Of a DNA stretch of 22,968 nucleotides, positions 8,325 to 15,886 are shown in pieces (positions within the stretch are counted from its first letter, which is position 1; each line of letters starts with the position of its first letter). This stretch comes from Christensenella sp. UBA7703 (GTDB lineage Bacteria > Bacillota > Clostridia > Christensenellales > CAG-138). Location of the stretch: positions 1 through 22,968 of the forward strand of contig DLGD01000020.1 in assembly GCA_002482505.1 (NCBI GenBank), given 5' to 3'. The notes under the pieces are model-generated. The model did no database searches, was not told where the DNA came from, and saw only the letters and a list, made by a program, of their open reading frames with translations. A program made the position numbers and the translations under genes.

Positions 8325-9200
8325 TTATTCGATGTTTTGCACCTGTTCGCGAATCTTTTCGATCTCCGCTTTGCCGGTAAGGACGAGCTTGGTCAGCTCT
8401 CCGTCGTTGGCCTTGGAGCCGATGGTGTTAAATTCGCGGTTCATCTCCTGCACCACGAAGTCGAGTTTTCGCCCGGCGGGTTCGGGATCGATAAGCAAGC
8501 TCCTGAACTGCGCAATGTGACTGTGTAAGCGGGTGATTTCCTCATCGATGCTTGCCTTGTCTGCAAAGAGCGCAACTTCGGTTGCGAGCCTTGCACGATC
8601 CACTTCAACATTACCTAAAAGGTTCGCAATTCTCTCGTTGAGCTTGACGCGATATTCTTCCACCACGATGGGCGCGCGAACGGCAATCTTACTTGTGAGG
8701 GATTCCAATGTATCCACACAATTGCCCAGATACACGCAGAGGCGATCACCTTCCTGCTTTCGCATGACGAGAAGATTGTCACTCGCGCTATTGATCGCAC
8801 TGCTGAGAAGCGCCAAGAGAGCATCGCAGTCTTCGTCCGCCTCGCGAACATTGGAAACATCCGGCAGCCTCAACGCCGCGGTGAGGGAGAGGTCGTCACG
8901 AAGCGCAAGCGTTTCGTTTGCCTGCCGCGCTGCCGCGACAAATGCGCTCAGCAACGGAACGTCGATTTCAACCGCACGTGCGTCACTGCGCAGGTTGCGA
9001 TAGTTGACAAAAACGTCCACATGCCCGCGCGAAAGGCGGCTGGACAATGTGGAACGGATCGGATCTTCCAAAAATGAGAGGTGACGCGGCAGGCGCATGC
9101 CGACATCGAGATAGCGATGATTGACGCTCTTGAGCTCAACCGTCATCTCGCGTCCATCGGTCGTGGCGCTTCCTTTGCCATATCCTGTCATACTGTACAT
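8325..9200 (-). CDS. yicC: YicC/YloC family endoribonuclease
   Basis: This is a 291-residue YicC-family protein. Family members have been described as endoribonucleases; E. coli YicC acts in small-RNA turnover. The signature N-terminus MTGYGKG is present just inside the start, followed by ELKSVNHRYLDVGMRLP and the arginine-rich IRSTLSSRLSRGHVDVFVNY. The C-terminal DUF1732 part has EVALFADKASIDEEITRLHSHI and, near the end, GRKLDFVVQEMNREFNTIGSKAND. The frame opens at 9224, but the ATG at 9200 has GGGGGTG at good spacing and leaves the family N-terminus intact. It is the first gene of the minus-strand run that continues to the TSUP permease. Its promoter lies directly upstream and contains a palindrome. 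Confidence 0.94.
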   Translation of the reverse strand: MYSMTGYGKGSATTDGREMTVELKSVNHRYLDVGMRLPRHLSFLEDPIRSTLSSRLSRGHVDVFVNYRNLRSDARAVEIDVPLLSAFVAAARQANETLALRDDLSLTAALRLPDVSNVREADEDCDALLALLSSAINSASDNLLVMRKQEGDRLCVYLGNCVDTLESLTSKIAVRAPIVVEEYRVKLNERIANLLGNVEVDRARLATEVALFADKASIDEEITRLHSHIAQFRSLLIDPEPAGRKLDFVVQEMNREFNTIGSKANDGELTKLVLTGKAEIEKIREQVQNIE

Positions 9201-9230
9201 CGTTTTGTCACCCCCAAGTCGCAATTATAA

Positions 9231-9259
9231 ATTATAGCATGTGATGAAGCATCACACAA
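9231..9259 (-). promoter_or_regulatory. Promoter for the yicC operon
   Basis: On the minus strand TTGTGT (9254-9259) is followed after 17 bases by TATAAT (9231-9236), with TG one base before it as an extended -10. A second TATAAT lies at 9224-9229 but has no matching -35. Transcription would begin near 9224, giving a leader of about 24 bases to the yicC ATG at 9200. This promoter probably drives yicC-remA-gmk-rpoZ and perhaps everything downstream. Confidence 0.65.
9240..9256. repeat. 17-bp palindrome inside the yicC promoter
   Basis: TGTGATG-AAG-CATCACA is a perfect inverted repeat with 7-base arms. It fills most of the spacer between the -35 and -10 elements and touches the -35. A protein bound here would block RNA polymerase, so it looks like a repressor operator. 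The ends resemble a CRP half-site pair, but the inner spacing is 7 rather than 6. No U-run follows on either strand, so a terminator is unlikely. Confidence 0.5.
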
Positions 9260-9321
9260 GCGTTAAGAACGAACAGAATTGCAACATAACGTTTTTTGCG
9301 CACCAATCCTACACTTTTGTA

Positions 9322-10290
9322 TCAAGAATACAGTCGATACAGTTCGTCCGCATGCGGCTCTTCCAGAACGGAACCGTCTACATAACTGGTCGCTCCCTCG
9401 ATGGCTTTGCCGATCAATGCGGCGGGAATGCCGGCTTCCTGCAGTGTTTTGCAAAGGTGCTTACCGTCTGCGCAGGCGATGATTAGACTGCCGCTGCCGA
9501 TGAGGCGGAGAGGGTCGAGTGAGAGCGCCGCGCAAAGCGCGCGTGTTTCAGCCAGCACAGGAATCTTCGAGGTGTCGATCTCCACGGAGCAGTTGTTGGC
9601 AAACCCCAGCTCCCAACTTGCGCCCAGAACGCCGCCTTCGGTCACGTCGTGCATGGCAACCGCTCCGTTTTGCATGGCAATCCTGCTTTCGGCAACAATG
9701 CTTAGCTGACCGGAAAGCGCTCGGGCTGCGGTGAGCAATTCCGTAGGGACAGACGAAAGCCGTTCAATAAAATCTTCCGCAAGAATGGTGGTGCCTTCTA
9801 CGGCGGCATATTTCGTCATGACGATGTCGTCGGCGGGGCGCATGCCGCGAAGGATCTGATTGCGGCTTTGCTTTGCAATCACCGTTGCGCTTGTCACCGC
9901 ACGGGTGACTGCATCCGTCACTTCCGTGTGTCCGCCGAGAATATCCACGTTGGCAAGCTGCGCCGCAGCGGAAAGATCATCCGCAATCTGCGCAATCTGC
10001 TCCATGGTGCCGGTTGGCGGCATCAGAAGCGTCACAAGCAGGCCGACCGGTTCTGCGCCGGCGGCCGCCGCGTCATTGCAGCTCACATGAACCGTGAGCC
10101 TGCCAAGATGCGCAACGCTTGCGGAAGTAATCGGGTCGCAACTCAGCACAAGCAGATCAGAATCGAGATCGACCACGGCGCAATCCTGCCCGATGGTGGG
10201 AGAGGAGAGCGACTCCGGCCGTATACGGCGGAATTTTTTGAGTACCAGACGATCCAAATCGTCGTTGTCGAGTTTTCCAAGTCTAAGCAT
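9322..10290 (-). CDS. AIR synthase-related protein (HypE/ThiL-like fold)
   Basis: This is a 322-residue member of the PurM/HypE/ThiL/SelD ATP-binding superfamily. The N-terminal domain has GQDCAVVDL and LSCDPITSA, the metal-ATP binding aspartates. It continues with VSCNDAAAAGAEPVGLLVTLLMP and DILGGHTEVTDAVTRA, both typical of the family. The C-terminal half contains AMHDVTEGGVLGASWELG and the glycine-rich LIGSGSLIIA. No hydrogenase, thiamine or purine genes are nearby, so HypE, ThiL or PurM function should not be assumed. Stand-alone proteins of this kind are annotated only as AIR synthase family. The start at 10290 has GGAG 10 bases upstream. The open frame runs on to 10383, but that part overlaps the ligA end. 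It lies 37 bases after ligA, probably in the same transcript. Confidence 0.85.
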   Translation of the reverse strand: MLRLGKLDNDDLDRLVLKKFRRIRPESLSSPTIGQDCAVVDLDSDLLVLSCDPITSASVAHLGRLTVHVSCNDAAAAGAEPVGLLVTLLMPPTGTMEQIAQIADDLSAAAQLANVDILGGHTEVTDAVTRAVTSATVIAKQSRNQILRGMRPADDIVMTKYAAVEGTTILAEDFIERLSSVPTELLTAARALSGQLSIVAESRIAMQNGAVAMHDVTEGGVLGASWELGFANNCSVEIDTSKIPVLAETRALCAALSLDPLRLIGSGSLIIACADGKHLCKTLQEAGIPAALIGKAIEGATSYVDGSVLEEPHADELYRLYS

Positions 10291-10327
10291 AGGGGCTTTT
10301 CTCCAATAATTGTATCTTGATTGTCGA

Positions 10328-12325
10328 TTATTCTTCAAATAGTTTGACGGGCGCAAACGTAGATTCATCACGCGCCGGCGCACCGATCAACTCCAGAAAC
10401 TCAGCTTCGGTCAATAGCGGGATGTTTAGCTCCCGCGCTTTGTCGAGCTTGCTACCCGCGCTTTCGCCATAGAGTACATAGTCCGTCTTTTTGCTGACGC
10501 TGCCTGCCGCATTTGCGCCGTTTTGCTCGATGAGCGCCTCGGCTTCTCTGCGTCCCAGCGTCGGGAGCGTACCGGTGACGACGATGGTCTTGCCCGCGAT
10601 GGGTGAACTAATGTTTGCCGCCAGCTCGCTTTGCGGGGCAACGCCGTAGGCAAGGAGCTGGTCAATCTGCGCGGAAATATTTGCATCGCCGAAAAACGAA
10701 AGGATACTCTCTGCGACAATGCCACCGACATCGGGTATCGCGAGAAGCTCTTCCTGCGTGGCATTGCGCACCGCATCCAGCGTGCCAAACCGTTTGGCGA
10801 GGTCTTTTGCGGTCTTGTTACCGACATTTGGAATGCCGAGCGCGAAGAGAAACGCGCCGAGCGGCCTCGTCTTGCTGTTTTCAATCGCGTCGAGCAGGTT
10901 TTGCGCCTTTTTCTCGCCGAAGCGATCGAGTGCAATCAACTGCTCTTTGTTCAGTTCATACAGCGCGGGAATCGAATCGATCCCCAACGCTTCGATGAGC
11001 TGTCCCGCCGTCTTGTCGCTGAAGCTTTCGATGTCCATTGCGTCGCGCGAGGCATAGTGCGCCAGACGGAGCGTGATCTGCGCGCGGCAGGAGAGGGAGT
11101 TGGTGCAAAAAAGGTGCGCGCCGTTTTCTTCCACGTGTGCGCCGCAGACGGGACACCGCACAGGCTTTGTGATCTCCTGCGTCGCCGTGTCGTCCGGCAC
11201 CGCACCGAGAATTTCCGGGATCACGTCGTTGCTTCTGCGGATGAACACGCGTGAGCCGAGCTTGACGCGCTTGCGTTGAATATCATCATAGTTATTCAGA
11301 GTTGCGCGCTGAATCGTGGCTCCTGCGAGCTCCACGGGGTTCAGGTGCGCCAGCGGGGTGAGCTTGCCCGTTCTGCCGACCTCCCAGGTGACTTCCTCTA
11401 CGATAGAGGTCGTCTCCTCGGCGGCAAATTTATACGCCATCGCCCAGCGCGGAAACTTCTCCGTGGCGCCGAGGGATTCGCGCAGGGCAAAATCGGTGAC
11501 TTTGATGACCATGCCGTCGATCAAAAAATCCAGTGTGCCGCGCGTCTGTTCCGCAAGGTCGATTTCGCGTTTGAGGTCTTCGGGCGTGTGGCAATAGCGA
11601 ATATACGGGCTGACAGGGAAGCCGTTTTCTGCTAAGAACGCGAGCATTTCGCGCTGGCTGGTCAATTCTTTGCCTTCGATATAGCCCACGTTATAGCAGA
11701 AGATGTCGAGTTTTCTGCTTGCGGTGACTTTGGGGTCTAGGTTTCTTAAGGCACCCGCTGCCGCGTTTCTCGCGTTTTTGAGCGGTTCATCGCTGTCTTT
11801 ATTGAGCTCCTCCAAGACGGAAAGGCGCATGATGCACTCGCCCTGCACCTCCATTTTTCCCTTGAACGGAACCGTACGCGGGATATTGCGAATGGTGAGC
11901 AACTGCTCAAACACGCCGTCGCCGGTGATGCCGTTGCCGCGCGTTGCGCCCTGCACAAAGCGTCCGTTGTCGTAGGTCAGGCAGACGGTCAGCCCGTCAA
12001 ACTTATACTCCAACCCGAACTCGACTTGCTTTCCTCCGGCGGCCTTGATCGCGCGGTTTGCCCAGTCGGATAAAGCTTCCTCCGTGCGCACTTTGTCGAG
12101 GCTGTAGAGCCTTCGAATATGCGTATGCGGCAAAAATGATCCAGCGGTTGCGCCAACGCGTTTCGTCGGCGATCCGGACAGAGAAAAGCCGCTTTCTTCT
12201 TCGAGCTGCACCAGCTCGTCGTACAGCGCGTCATATTCCGCGTCCGAGATCACGGGCGCGTCTGTGTCATAATATGCTTCCGCATAGCGCATCAGCTGCT
12301 GGGTTAATTCTTCCTGACGGGTCAT
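10328..12325 (-). CDS. ligA: NAD-dependent DNA ligase LigA
   Basis: LigA seals nicks during replication and repair, using NAD as adenylate donor. The product is 665 residues, the standard length. The N-terminal NAD-binding Ia region has YYDTDAPVISDAEYDALYDEL. The adenylation site is EYKFDG with catalytic Lys108; this wording differs from the commoner ELKIDG. The OB fold follows, then a four-cysteine zinc finger beginning CPVCG (Cys391) and ending FCTNSLSC, then helix-hairpin-helix repeats (PNVGNKTAKDLAKRFG and IPDVGGIVAESI). A C-terminal BRCT domain follows (IAGKTIVVTGTLPTLGR). I use the ATG at 12325 because GGAGG is 8 bases upstream; the GTG at 12340 would put that site inside the gene. It follows pcrA by 40 bases, the common pcrA-ligA pairing. 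Confidence 0.97.
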   Translation of the reverse strand: MTRQEELTQQLMRYAEAYYDTDAPVISDAEYDALYDELVQLEEESGFSLSGSPTKRVGATAGSFLPHTHIRRLYSLDKVRTEEALSDWANRAIKAAGGKQVEFGLEYKFDGLTVCLTYDNGRFVQGATRGNGITGDGVFEQLLTIRNIPRTVPFKGKMEVQGECIMRLSVLEELNKDSDEPLKNARNAAAGALRNLDPKVTASRKLDIFCYNVGYIEGKELTSQREMLAFLAENGFPVSPYIRYCHTPEDLKREIDLAEQTRGTLDFLIDGMVIKVTDFALRESLGATEKFPRWAMAYKFAAEETTSIVEEVTWEVGRTGKLTPLAHLNPVELAGATIQRATLNNYDDIQRKRVKLGSRVFIRRSNDVIPEILGAVPDDTATQEITKPVRCPVCGAHVEENGAHLFCTNSLSCRAQITLRLAHYASRDAMDIESFSDKTAGQLIEALGIDSIPALYELNKEQLIALDRFGEKKAQNLLDAIENSKTRPLGAFLFALGIPNVGNKTAKDLAKRFGTLDAVRNATQEELLAIPDVGGIVAESILSFFGDANISAQIDQLLAYGVAPQSELAANISSPIAGKTIVVTGTLPTLGRREAEALIEQNGANAAGSVSKKTDYVLYGESAGSKLDKARELNIPLLTEAEFLELIGAPARDESTFAPVKLFEE

Positions 12326-12365
12326 ACAATCCGCCTCCACACAATAATCGATCTAAAATGAAATA

Positions 12366-14597
12366 CTAGTTGTTTAAAATCTCAATCGGTGCGAATGCCG
12401 CAGCAAACTTCTTGTTCGTTCCGCTGTCAAACGCGATTTCAACAATTGAGGATGCGGCGGCTCCGCTGACCGCAAGAACAGTGCCATCGCCAAAGGCTTT
12501 GTGCCGTACACGCTGTCCGGGCGTATACACCACGTCGTGCTCCGGCAGTTTTGTCTCAGCATGCGATTGCTCGCGGTGAATCGCGTTCTGTGCGCCGCTG
12601 CTCTTGAGCGAATGCACGGAGATACCGAACGCCTGTTGCGGCGGCGCGCTCTTCAGTTGCGGCTGCTTCGGTGCAGGCTTTGCTTCAGCGGGGAGTGCCG
12701 CCTCCAGCTCGGTCAAAAACCGGGATGGCATTGCTGGGGTAATCTTGCCGTAGAGCATGCGCTGCTTGGCACAGGAGAGATAGAGCTTTTGCCGTGCGCG
12801 CGTGATGCCGACATAACAGAGCCTGCGCTCTTCCTCCAGCTTCTCCGGTTCATAGATGCTCTGCATGGAGGGGAATAGCCCATCCTCCAACCCGCAGAGG
12901 AAGACGACGGGAAATTCCAGACCTTTCGCGCTATGCAGCGTCATCATCGATACGCGCCCGTTTTCTTCATCCACCGCATCGGTCGCGGAAAACAGCGCGA
13001 CATTTTCGAGGAACGCGGAGAGTACATCGACTTTTGTCTCGTCCATCGATTCGGTAAACTCGCGGATGTAGCCGACGAATTCCTTCACGATATCGGCGCG
13101 GGCTTCGTAGTTCTCCTTGCGATCCGCCTGCAAATAGGAATCGTAACCGATAACTTGCAGGAGGTATTCCACCACATCCGGGAACGACTTGACCCCGAAC
13201 TGCATGTAGACATCCGACAGCAACTGAGCAAACGCGGTGAATTTTTCCCGCGCAGCCTTGGCGAGATCGCCTTCCTTAAGCTGCATAATCGCGTGCAGCA
13301 GAGGTTGCGTGCGCGCGCCGGCGAAAGCTTGCAGCGCGTCGACGGAGCTATCGCCGATACCGCGGCGGGGAATATTGATCACGCGAAGAAACGCAACATC
13401 GTCCGCAGAGTTCTGCAAGAGGCGCAGATACGCCACGATGTCCTTGACCTCCGCACGCTGGAAGAACGACAACCCACCGTAGACACGATAGGGGATGTCG
13501 TAGCTTTGCAGATACATTTCAATCACGCGGCTTTGCGCGTGCGTGCGGTAGAGAATCGCATAGTCGTTGTAGTTGCGATCGCCATAGCGCGCGCCTTCCA
13601 GGATGCGGTTGGCGATGCGGTTTGCTTCGTCCCGTTCGTCCATCGCTTCGTAAACGTCGATGGGTTCACCGCCCTTGATATTCGTCCAAAGCGCCTTTTT
13701 CTTGCGCGAGCGGTTGTTGGAAATTACGATATTCGCGGCGTTGAGGATGACTTCCGTGGAGCGATAGTTTTGCTCGAGACGGATGACGGCGGCGCCGGGA
13801 AAGTCTTTCTCGAACTCCAGAATATTGCGGATATCCGCGCCGCGCCAGCCGTAGATGCTCTGGTCGTCGTCGCCAACCACGCAGAGATTTCGGTGCTCGC
13901 TGGCGAGTTTTTTCACGATATGGTACTGCACGAGGTTCGTGTCCTGGTACTCGTCTACGAGGATATAGCGAAACTTCTTGCGATATTTTTCAAGCACTTC
14001 GTGAAATTGCGTAAACAGACGCATCACCATCAATAAAAGATCGTCAAAATCCAGCGCGTTGCACTGTTTGAGCTGTTTCTGATAGGCCTGATACGCCACG
14101 ACGACTTCTTTTGGCGCATAGCCGTCATGGAGATATTGCAGCGCGTCGAGGCTCTGGTTCTTCGCCTCGGAGATACGGCTGGAGAGCTCTCGCGGGGTAA
14201 ACACCTTTTCGTTGAGGTTCAAGTCGCGGATGATCTTCTTGAGCAGTGACTGCTGATCTGCGTCGTCATAGATTACAAACGTGCGCTCGTAGCCAAGCAC
14301 CTCAATCTCGCTGCGCAGAATCCGCGCGCAGCACGCGTGGAACGTCATCACCCACATGTCGTTGACGCCGGAGCCGAGCAGGTTTCCCACGCGTTCACGC
14401 ATTTCACCCGCAGCTTTGTTGGTAAACGTCAGCGCGAGAATATTCCAGGGAGCGACCCCCTTTTCCTGAATCAGATAGGCAATTCGGTGCGTCAGCACCC
14501 GCGTTTTCCCGCTGCCTGCGCCAGCGAGAACAAGAAGCGGCCCTTCGGTCGTTTCTACGGCTTCCCGTTGATGATCGTTGAGAATCGATAGATCCAT
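12366..14597 (-). CDS. pcrA: ATP-dependent DNA helicase PcrA (UvrD family)
   Basis: This is a 743-residue superfamily 1A helicase that moves 3' to 5', acting in excision repair, removal of RecA filaments and conflicts with transcription. Motifs in order are the Q motif region LNDHQREAV, Walker A AGAGSGKT (Lys31), motif Ia TFTNKAAGEM, Walker B ILVDEYQDTN, motif III DDQSIYGWRGA, motif IV LEQNYRS, motif V TLHSAKGLEFPVVFLCG and motif VI YVGITRARQKL. A proline- and alanine-rich linker leads to a C-terminal Tudor-like RNA polymerase-binding domain (YTPGQRVRHKAFGDGTV). The ATG at 14597 has AGGGGG 6-7 bases upstream; the open frame to 14621 adds nothing conserved. It heads the pcrA-ligA-AIR synthase-like run, with a promoter about 20 bases before its start and a candidate LexA box further upstream. 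Confidence 0.97.
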   Translation of the reverse strand: MDLSILNDHQREAVETTEGPLLVLAGAGSGKTRVLTHRIAYLIQEKGVAPWNILALTFTNKAAGEMRERVGNLLGSGVNDMWVMTFHACCARILRSEIEVLGYERTFVIYDDADQQSLLKKIIRDLNLNEKVFTPRELSSRISEAKNQSLDALQYLHDGYAPKEVVVAYQAYQKQLKQCNALDFDDLLLMVMRLFTQFHEVLEKYRKKFRYILVDEYQDTNLVQYHIVKKLASEHRNLCVVGDDDQSIYGWRGADIRNILEFEKDFPGAAVIRLEQNYRSTEVILNAANIVISNNRSRKKKALWTNIKGGEPIDVYEAMDERDEANRIANRILEGARYGDRNYNDYAILYRTHAQSRVIEMYLQSYDIPYRVYGGLSFFQRAEVKDIVAYLRLLQNSADDVAFLRVINIPRRGIGDSSVDALQAFAGARTQPLLHAIMQLKEGDLAKAAREKFTAFAQLLSDVYMQFGVKSFPDVVEYLLQVIGYDSYLQADRKENYEARADIVKEFVGYIREFTESMDETKVDVLSAFLENVALFSATDAVDEENGRVSMMTLHSAKGLEFPVVFLCGLEDGLFPSMQSIYEPEKLEEERRLCYVGITRARQKLYLSCAKQRMLYGKITPAMPSRFLTELEAALPAEAKPAPKQPQLKSAPPQQAFGISVHSLKSSGAQNAIHREQSHAETKLPEHDVVYTPGQRVRHKAFGDGTVLAVSGAAASSIVEIAFDSGTNKKFAAAFAPIEILNN

Positions 14598-14624
14598 GCT
14601 AGTCCCCCTGAAACAAATCAAACT

Positions 14625-14653
14625 ATTATACCATAGTGATACGCAGGCTAAAA
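14625..14653 (-). promoter_or_regulatory. Promoter for pcrA-ligA
   Basis: On the minus strand TATAAT (14625-14630) is preceded by TGG, giving an extended -10. The -35 match at 17 bases (TTTTAG) is weak. Transcription would start near 14618, leaving about 21 bases before the pcrA ATG with the AGGGGG ribosome site inside. Confidence 0.65.
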
Positions 14654-14682
14654 CCCGTTGCGATGAAAAATCGACAAAAAAT

Positions 14683-14696
14683 CGAACAAGCGTTTG
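14683..14696. promoter_or_regulatory. Candidate LexA (SOS/Cheo) box between pcrA and rdgB
   Basis: CGAACAAGCGTTTG fits the Gram-positive LexA operator pattern CGAACRNRYGTTYC/G; it departs from a perfect CGAAC-N4-GTTCG palindrome at one base. It lies in the divergent region between pcrA and rdgB. Its centre is about 71 bases upstream of the predicted pcrA start of transcription and about 57 upstream of that of rdgB. LexA boxes usually overlap the promoter, so the position weakens the call. A UvrD-type helicase under LexA is known in E. coli, which supports it. Confidence 0.5.
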
Positions 14697-14710
14697 TATT
14701 TTTCTTTCGC

Positions 14711-14740
14711 TTTACGAATTGGGCGCAGTTCTGCTATAAT
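14711..14740 (+). promoter_or_regulatory. Extended -10 promoter for rdgB, giving a leaderless mRNA
   Basis: TTTACG (14711-14716) is followed after 18 bases by TATAAT (14735-14740), preceded by TGC as an extended -10. Only six bases separate the -10 box from the ATG at 14747. The predicted first transcribed base is therefore the A of the start codon or within a base or two of it. Confidence 0.65.
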
Positions 14741-14746
14741 CTGCCC

Positions 14747-15343
14747 ATGAAATTGATTATTGCATCCAACAATGCGCACAAGATGCGCGAGATCTCCGAA
14801 ATCCTCGGTGCGGTGTTTCCTGACATGGTCACGCTCAAGCAAGCGGGATTAAACATCGACGTAGTAGAGGACGGGGATACATTTGCGGCAAACGCGATTA
14901 AAAAAGCCGAGGAAGTGCGGCTTGCCTCCGGTTTTCCCGCCGCGCTTGCGGACGACAGCGGTTTGATCGTGGACGCGCTTGGCGGCGCGCCGGGTGTTTA
15001 CAGCGCGCGCTATGCGGGCGAAGGGCACAACGACGCGGACAACAACGCAAAGTTGATGCGCGATATGGCGGGGGTACCGGCCGAACAGCGCACCTGCCGG
15101 TTTGCTTCCGCCGTTGCGCTTGCGCGGGAAGGGAAAGAGACCATCTGCGTGATAGGCTTTGCGGAAGGGATTCTGCTGACCGAGGCGCGCGGCGCAAACG
15201 GGTTTGGCTACGATCCCTATTTCTTCTTTCCGCCGCTGGGCAAATCGTTTGCCGAACTCAGCGCACAGGAGAAGAATTCCGTCAGCCACAGAAAGCACGC
15301 ACTGCAAGCACTTCTGGACGTTTTGAGGCAGGAGAAGGAATGA
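14747..15343 (+). CDS. rdgB: XTP/dITP diphosphatase (Ham1/RdgB family)
   Basis: This enzyme hydrolyses dITP, XTP and related damaged purine triphosphates to monophosphates, keeping them out of DNA and RNA. The 198-residue length is typical. Motifs are the N-terminal MKLIIASNNAHKMREI, then ALADDSGLIVDALGGAPGVYSARYAG with the catalytic acidic residues, ANGFGYDPYFFFP, and the terminal SVSHRKHAL. The frame is open from 14636, but Ham1 proteins start as at 14747 and the upstream 37 codons have no family similarity. No ribosome binding site precedes the ATG, and a strong promoter ends six bases before it, so the message appears leaderless. It overlaps the next gene by four bases (ATGA). Confidence 0.95.
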   Translation: MKLIIASNNAHKMREISEILGAVFPDMVTLKQAGLNIDVVEDGDTFAANAIKKAEEVRLASGFPAALADDSGLIVDALGGAPGVYSARYAGEGHNDADNNAKLMRDMAGVPAEQRTCRFASAVALAREGKETICVIGFAEGILLTEARGANGFGYDPYFFFPPLGKSFAELSAQEKNSVSHRKHALQALLDVLRQEKE

Positions 15344-15813
15344 AGCGCATTGCGGTGTTTGCGGACACGCACAATATGTTTTCCCGCCTGCCGCTGGCTC
15401 TGGAACGGCTGGGCAAGGTTGACATGCTCTTCCATTTGGGCGATTTTGCAATCGACGCGGAACGAATCTCCTCGGAACTGGGGGATGTGCCGTATTTCTC
15501 CGTCAAGGGCAACAACGACAGCGGAAGCGTCTATCCGCGCATGCGGATCGAGCGCGTGGAGGACGTCTGGATCATGCTGGTGCATGGAGACGGCTATCAC
15601 ACGCTCTATCAAATGATCGACAAAGCGCGGGAGAACAACTGCGCCGCTGTGCTCTTTGGGCACACGCACGTGCCGCTGCTGCAAGCAGACGGGGAAGTGC
15701 TGATCATCAACCCCGGCAGTATCTCTCTGCCACGGCAGGGAAGCAAACCTTCCTGCGCGCTGCTGGAAGTGGACGGAAAAGACATCAACGTTAAAATGAT
15801 CCCATTGACATAA
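15340..15813 (+). CDS. YfcE-type calcineurin-like metallophosphoesterase
   Basis: This is a 157-residue metal-dependent phosphoesterase of the YfcE/MJ0936 type. The two-metal ligands are visible in order: FADTHN (Asp9, His11), FHLGDF, VKGNNDSG, LVHGDGYH and FGHTHVPLL. A few members hydrolyse phosphodiesters in vitro, but the physiological substrate is generally unknown. The ATG overlaps the rdgB stop codon in an ATGA tetramer, with GGAGAAGGA just upstream, so the two are translationally coupled. The rdgB-phosphoesterase pair is frequent in Clostridia. A terminator follows 27 bases after the stop. Confidence 0.92.
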   Translation: MKRIAVFADTHNMFSRLPLALERLGKVDMLFHLGDFAIDAERISSELGDVPYFSVKGNNDSGSVYPRMRIERVEDVWIMLVHGDGYHTLYQMIDKARENNCAAVLFGHTHVPLLQADGEVLIINPGSISLPRQGSKPSCALLEVDGKDINVKMIPLT

Positions 15814-15840
15814 CTTTTGATATAACGTTGAGAAAGCAAA

Positions 15841-15883
15841 AACCTCTCGCCAGAACAGCGGGAGGTTTGTTTGTTGCTTTTTT
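15841..15883. terminator. Bidirectional terminator between the phosphoesterase and scpB
   Basis: AACCTCTCGC (15841-15850) pairs with GCGGGAGGTT (15858-15867) over ten positions, one of them a G-T wobble in one direction, around a 7-base loop. Downstream on the plus strand is a T-rich run ending TTGCTTTTTT. On the minus strand the stem is followed by TTTTTGCTTT. It can serve the plus-strand rdgB operon and the minus-strand scpB gene, which converge here. Confidence 0.85.
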
Positions 15884-15886
15884 AGG

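Noticed and set aside
9240..9256. CRP/FNR binding site reading of the yicC palindrome
   Set aside because: The inner spacing is 7 rather than 6 bases, and a site between -35 and -10 would not suit an activator. I keep it only as an unassigned palindrome.
14636..14746. In-frame upstream extension of rdgB from a GTG at 14636
   Set aside because: It runs through the pcrA promoter region and the LexA-like box, has no ribosome site, and has no similarity to Ham1 N-termini.
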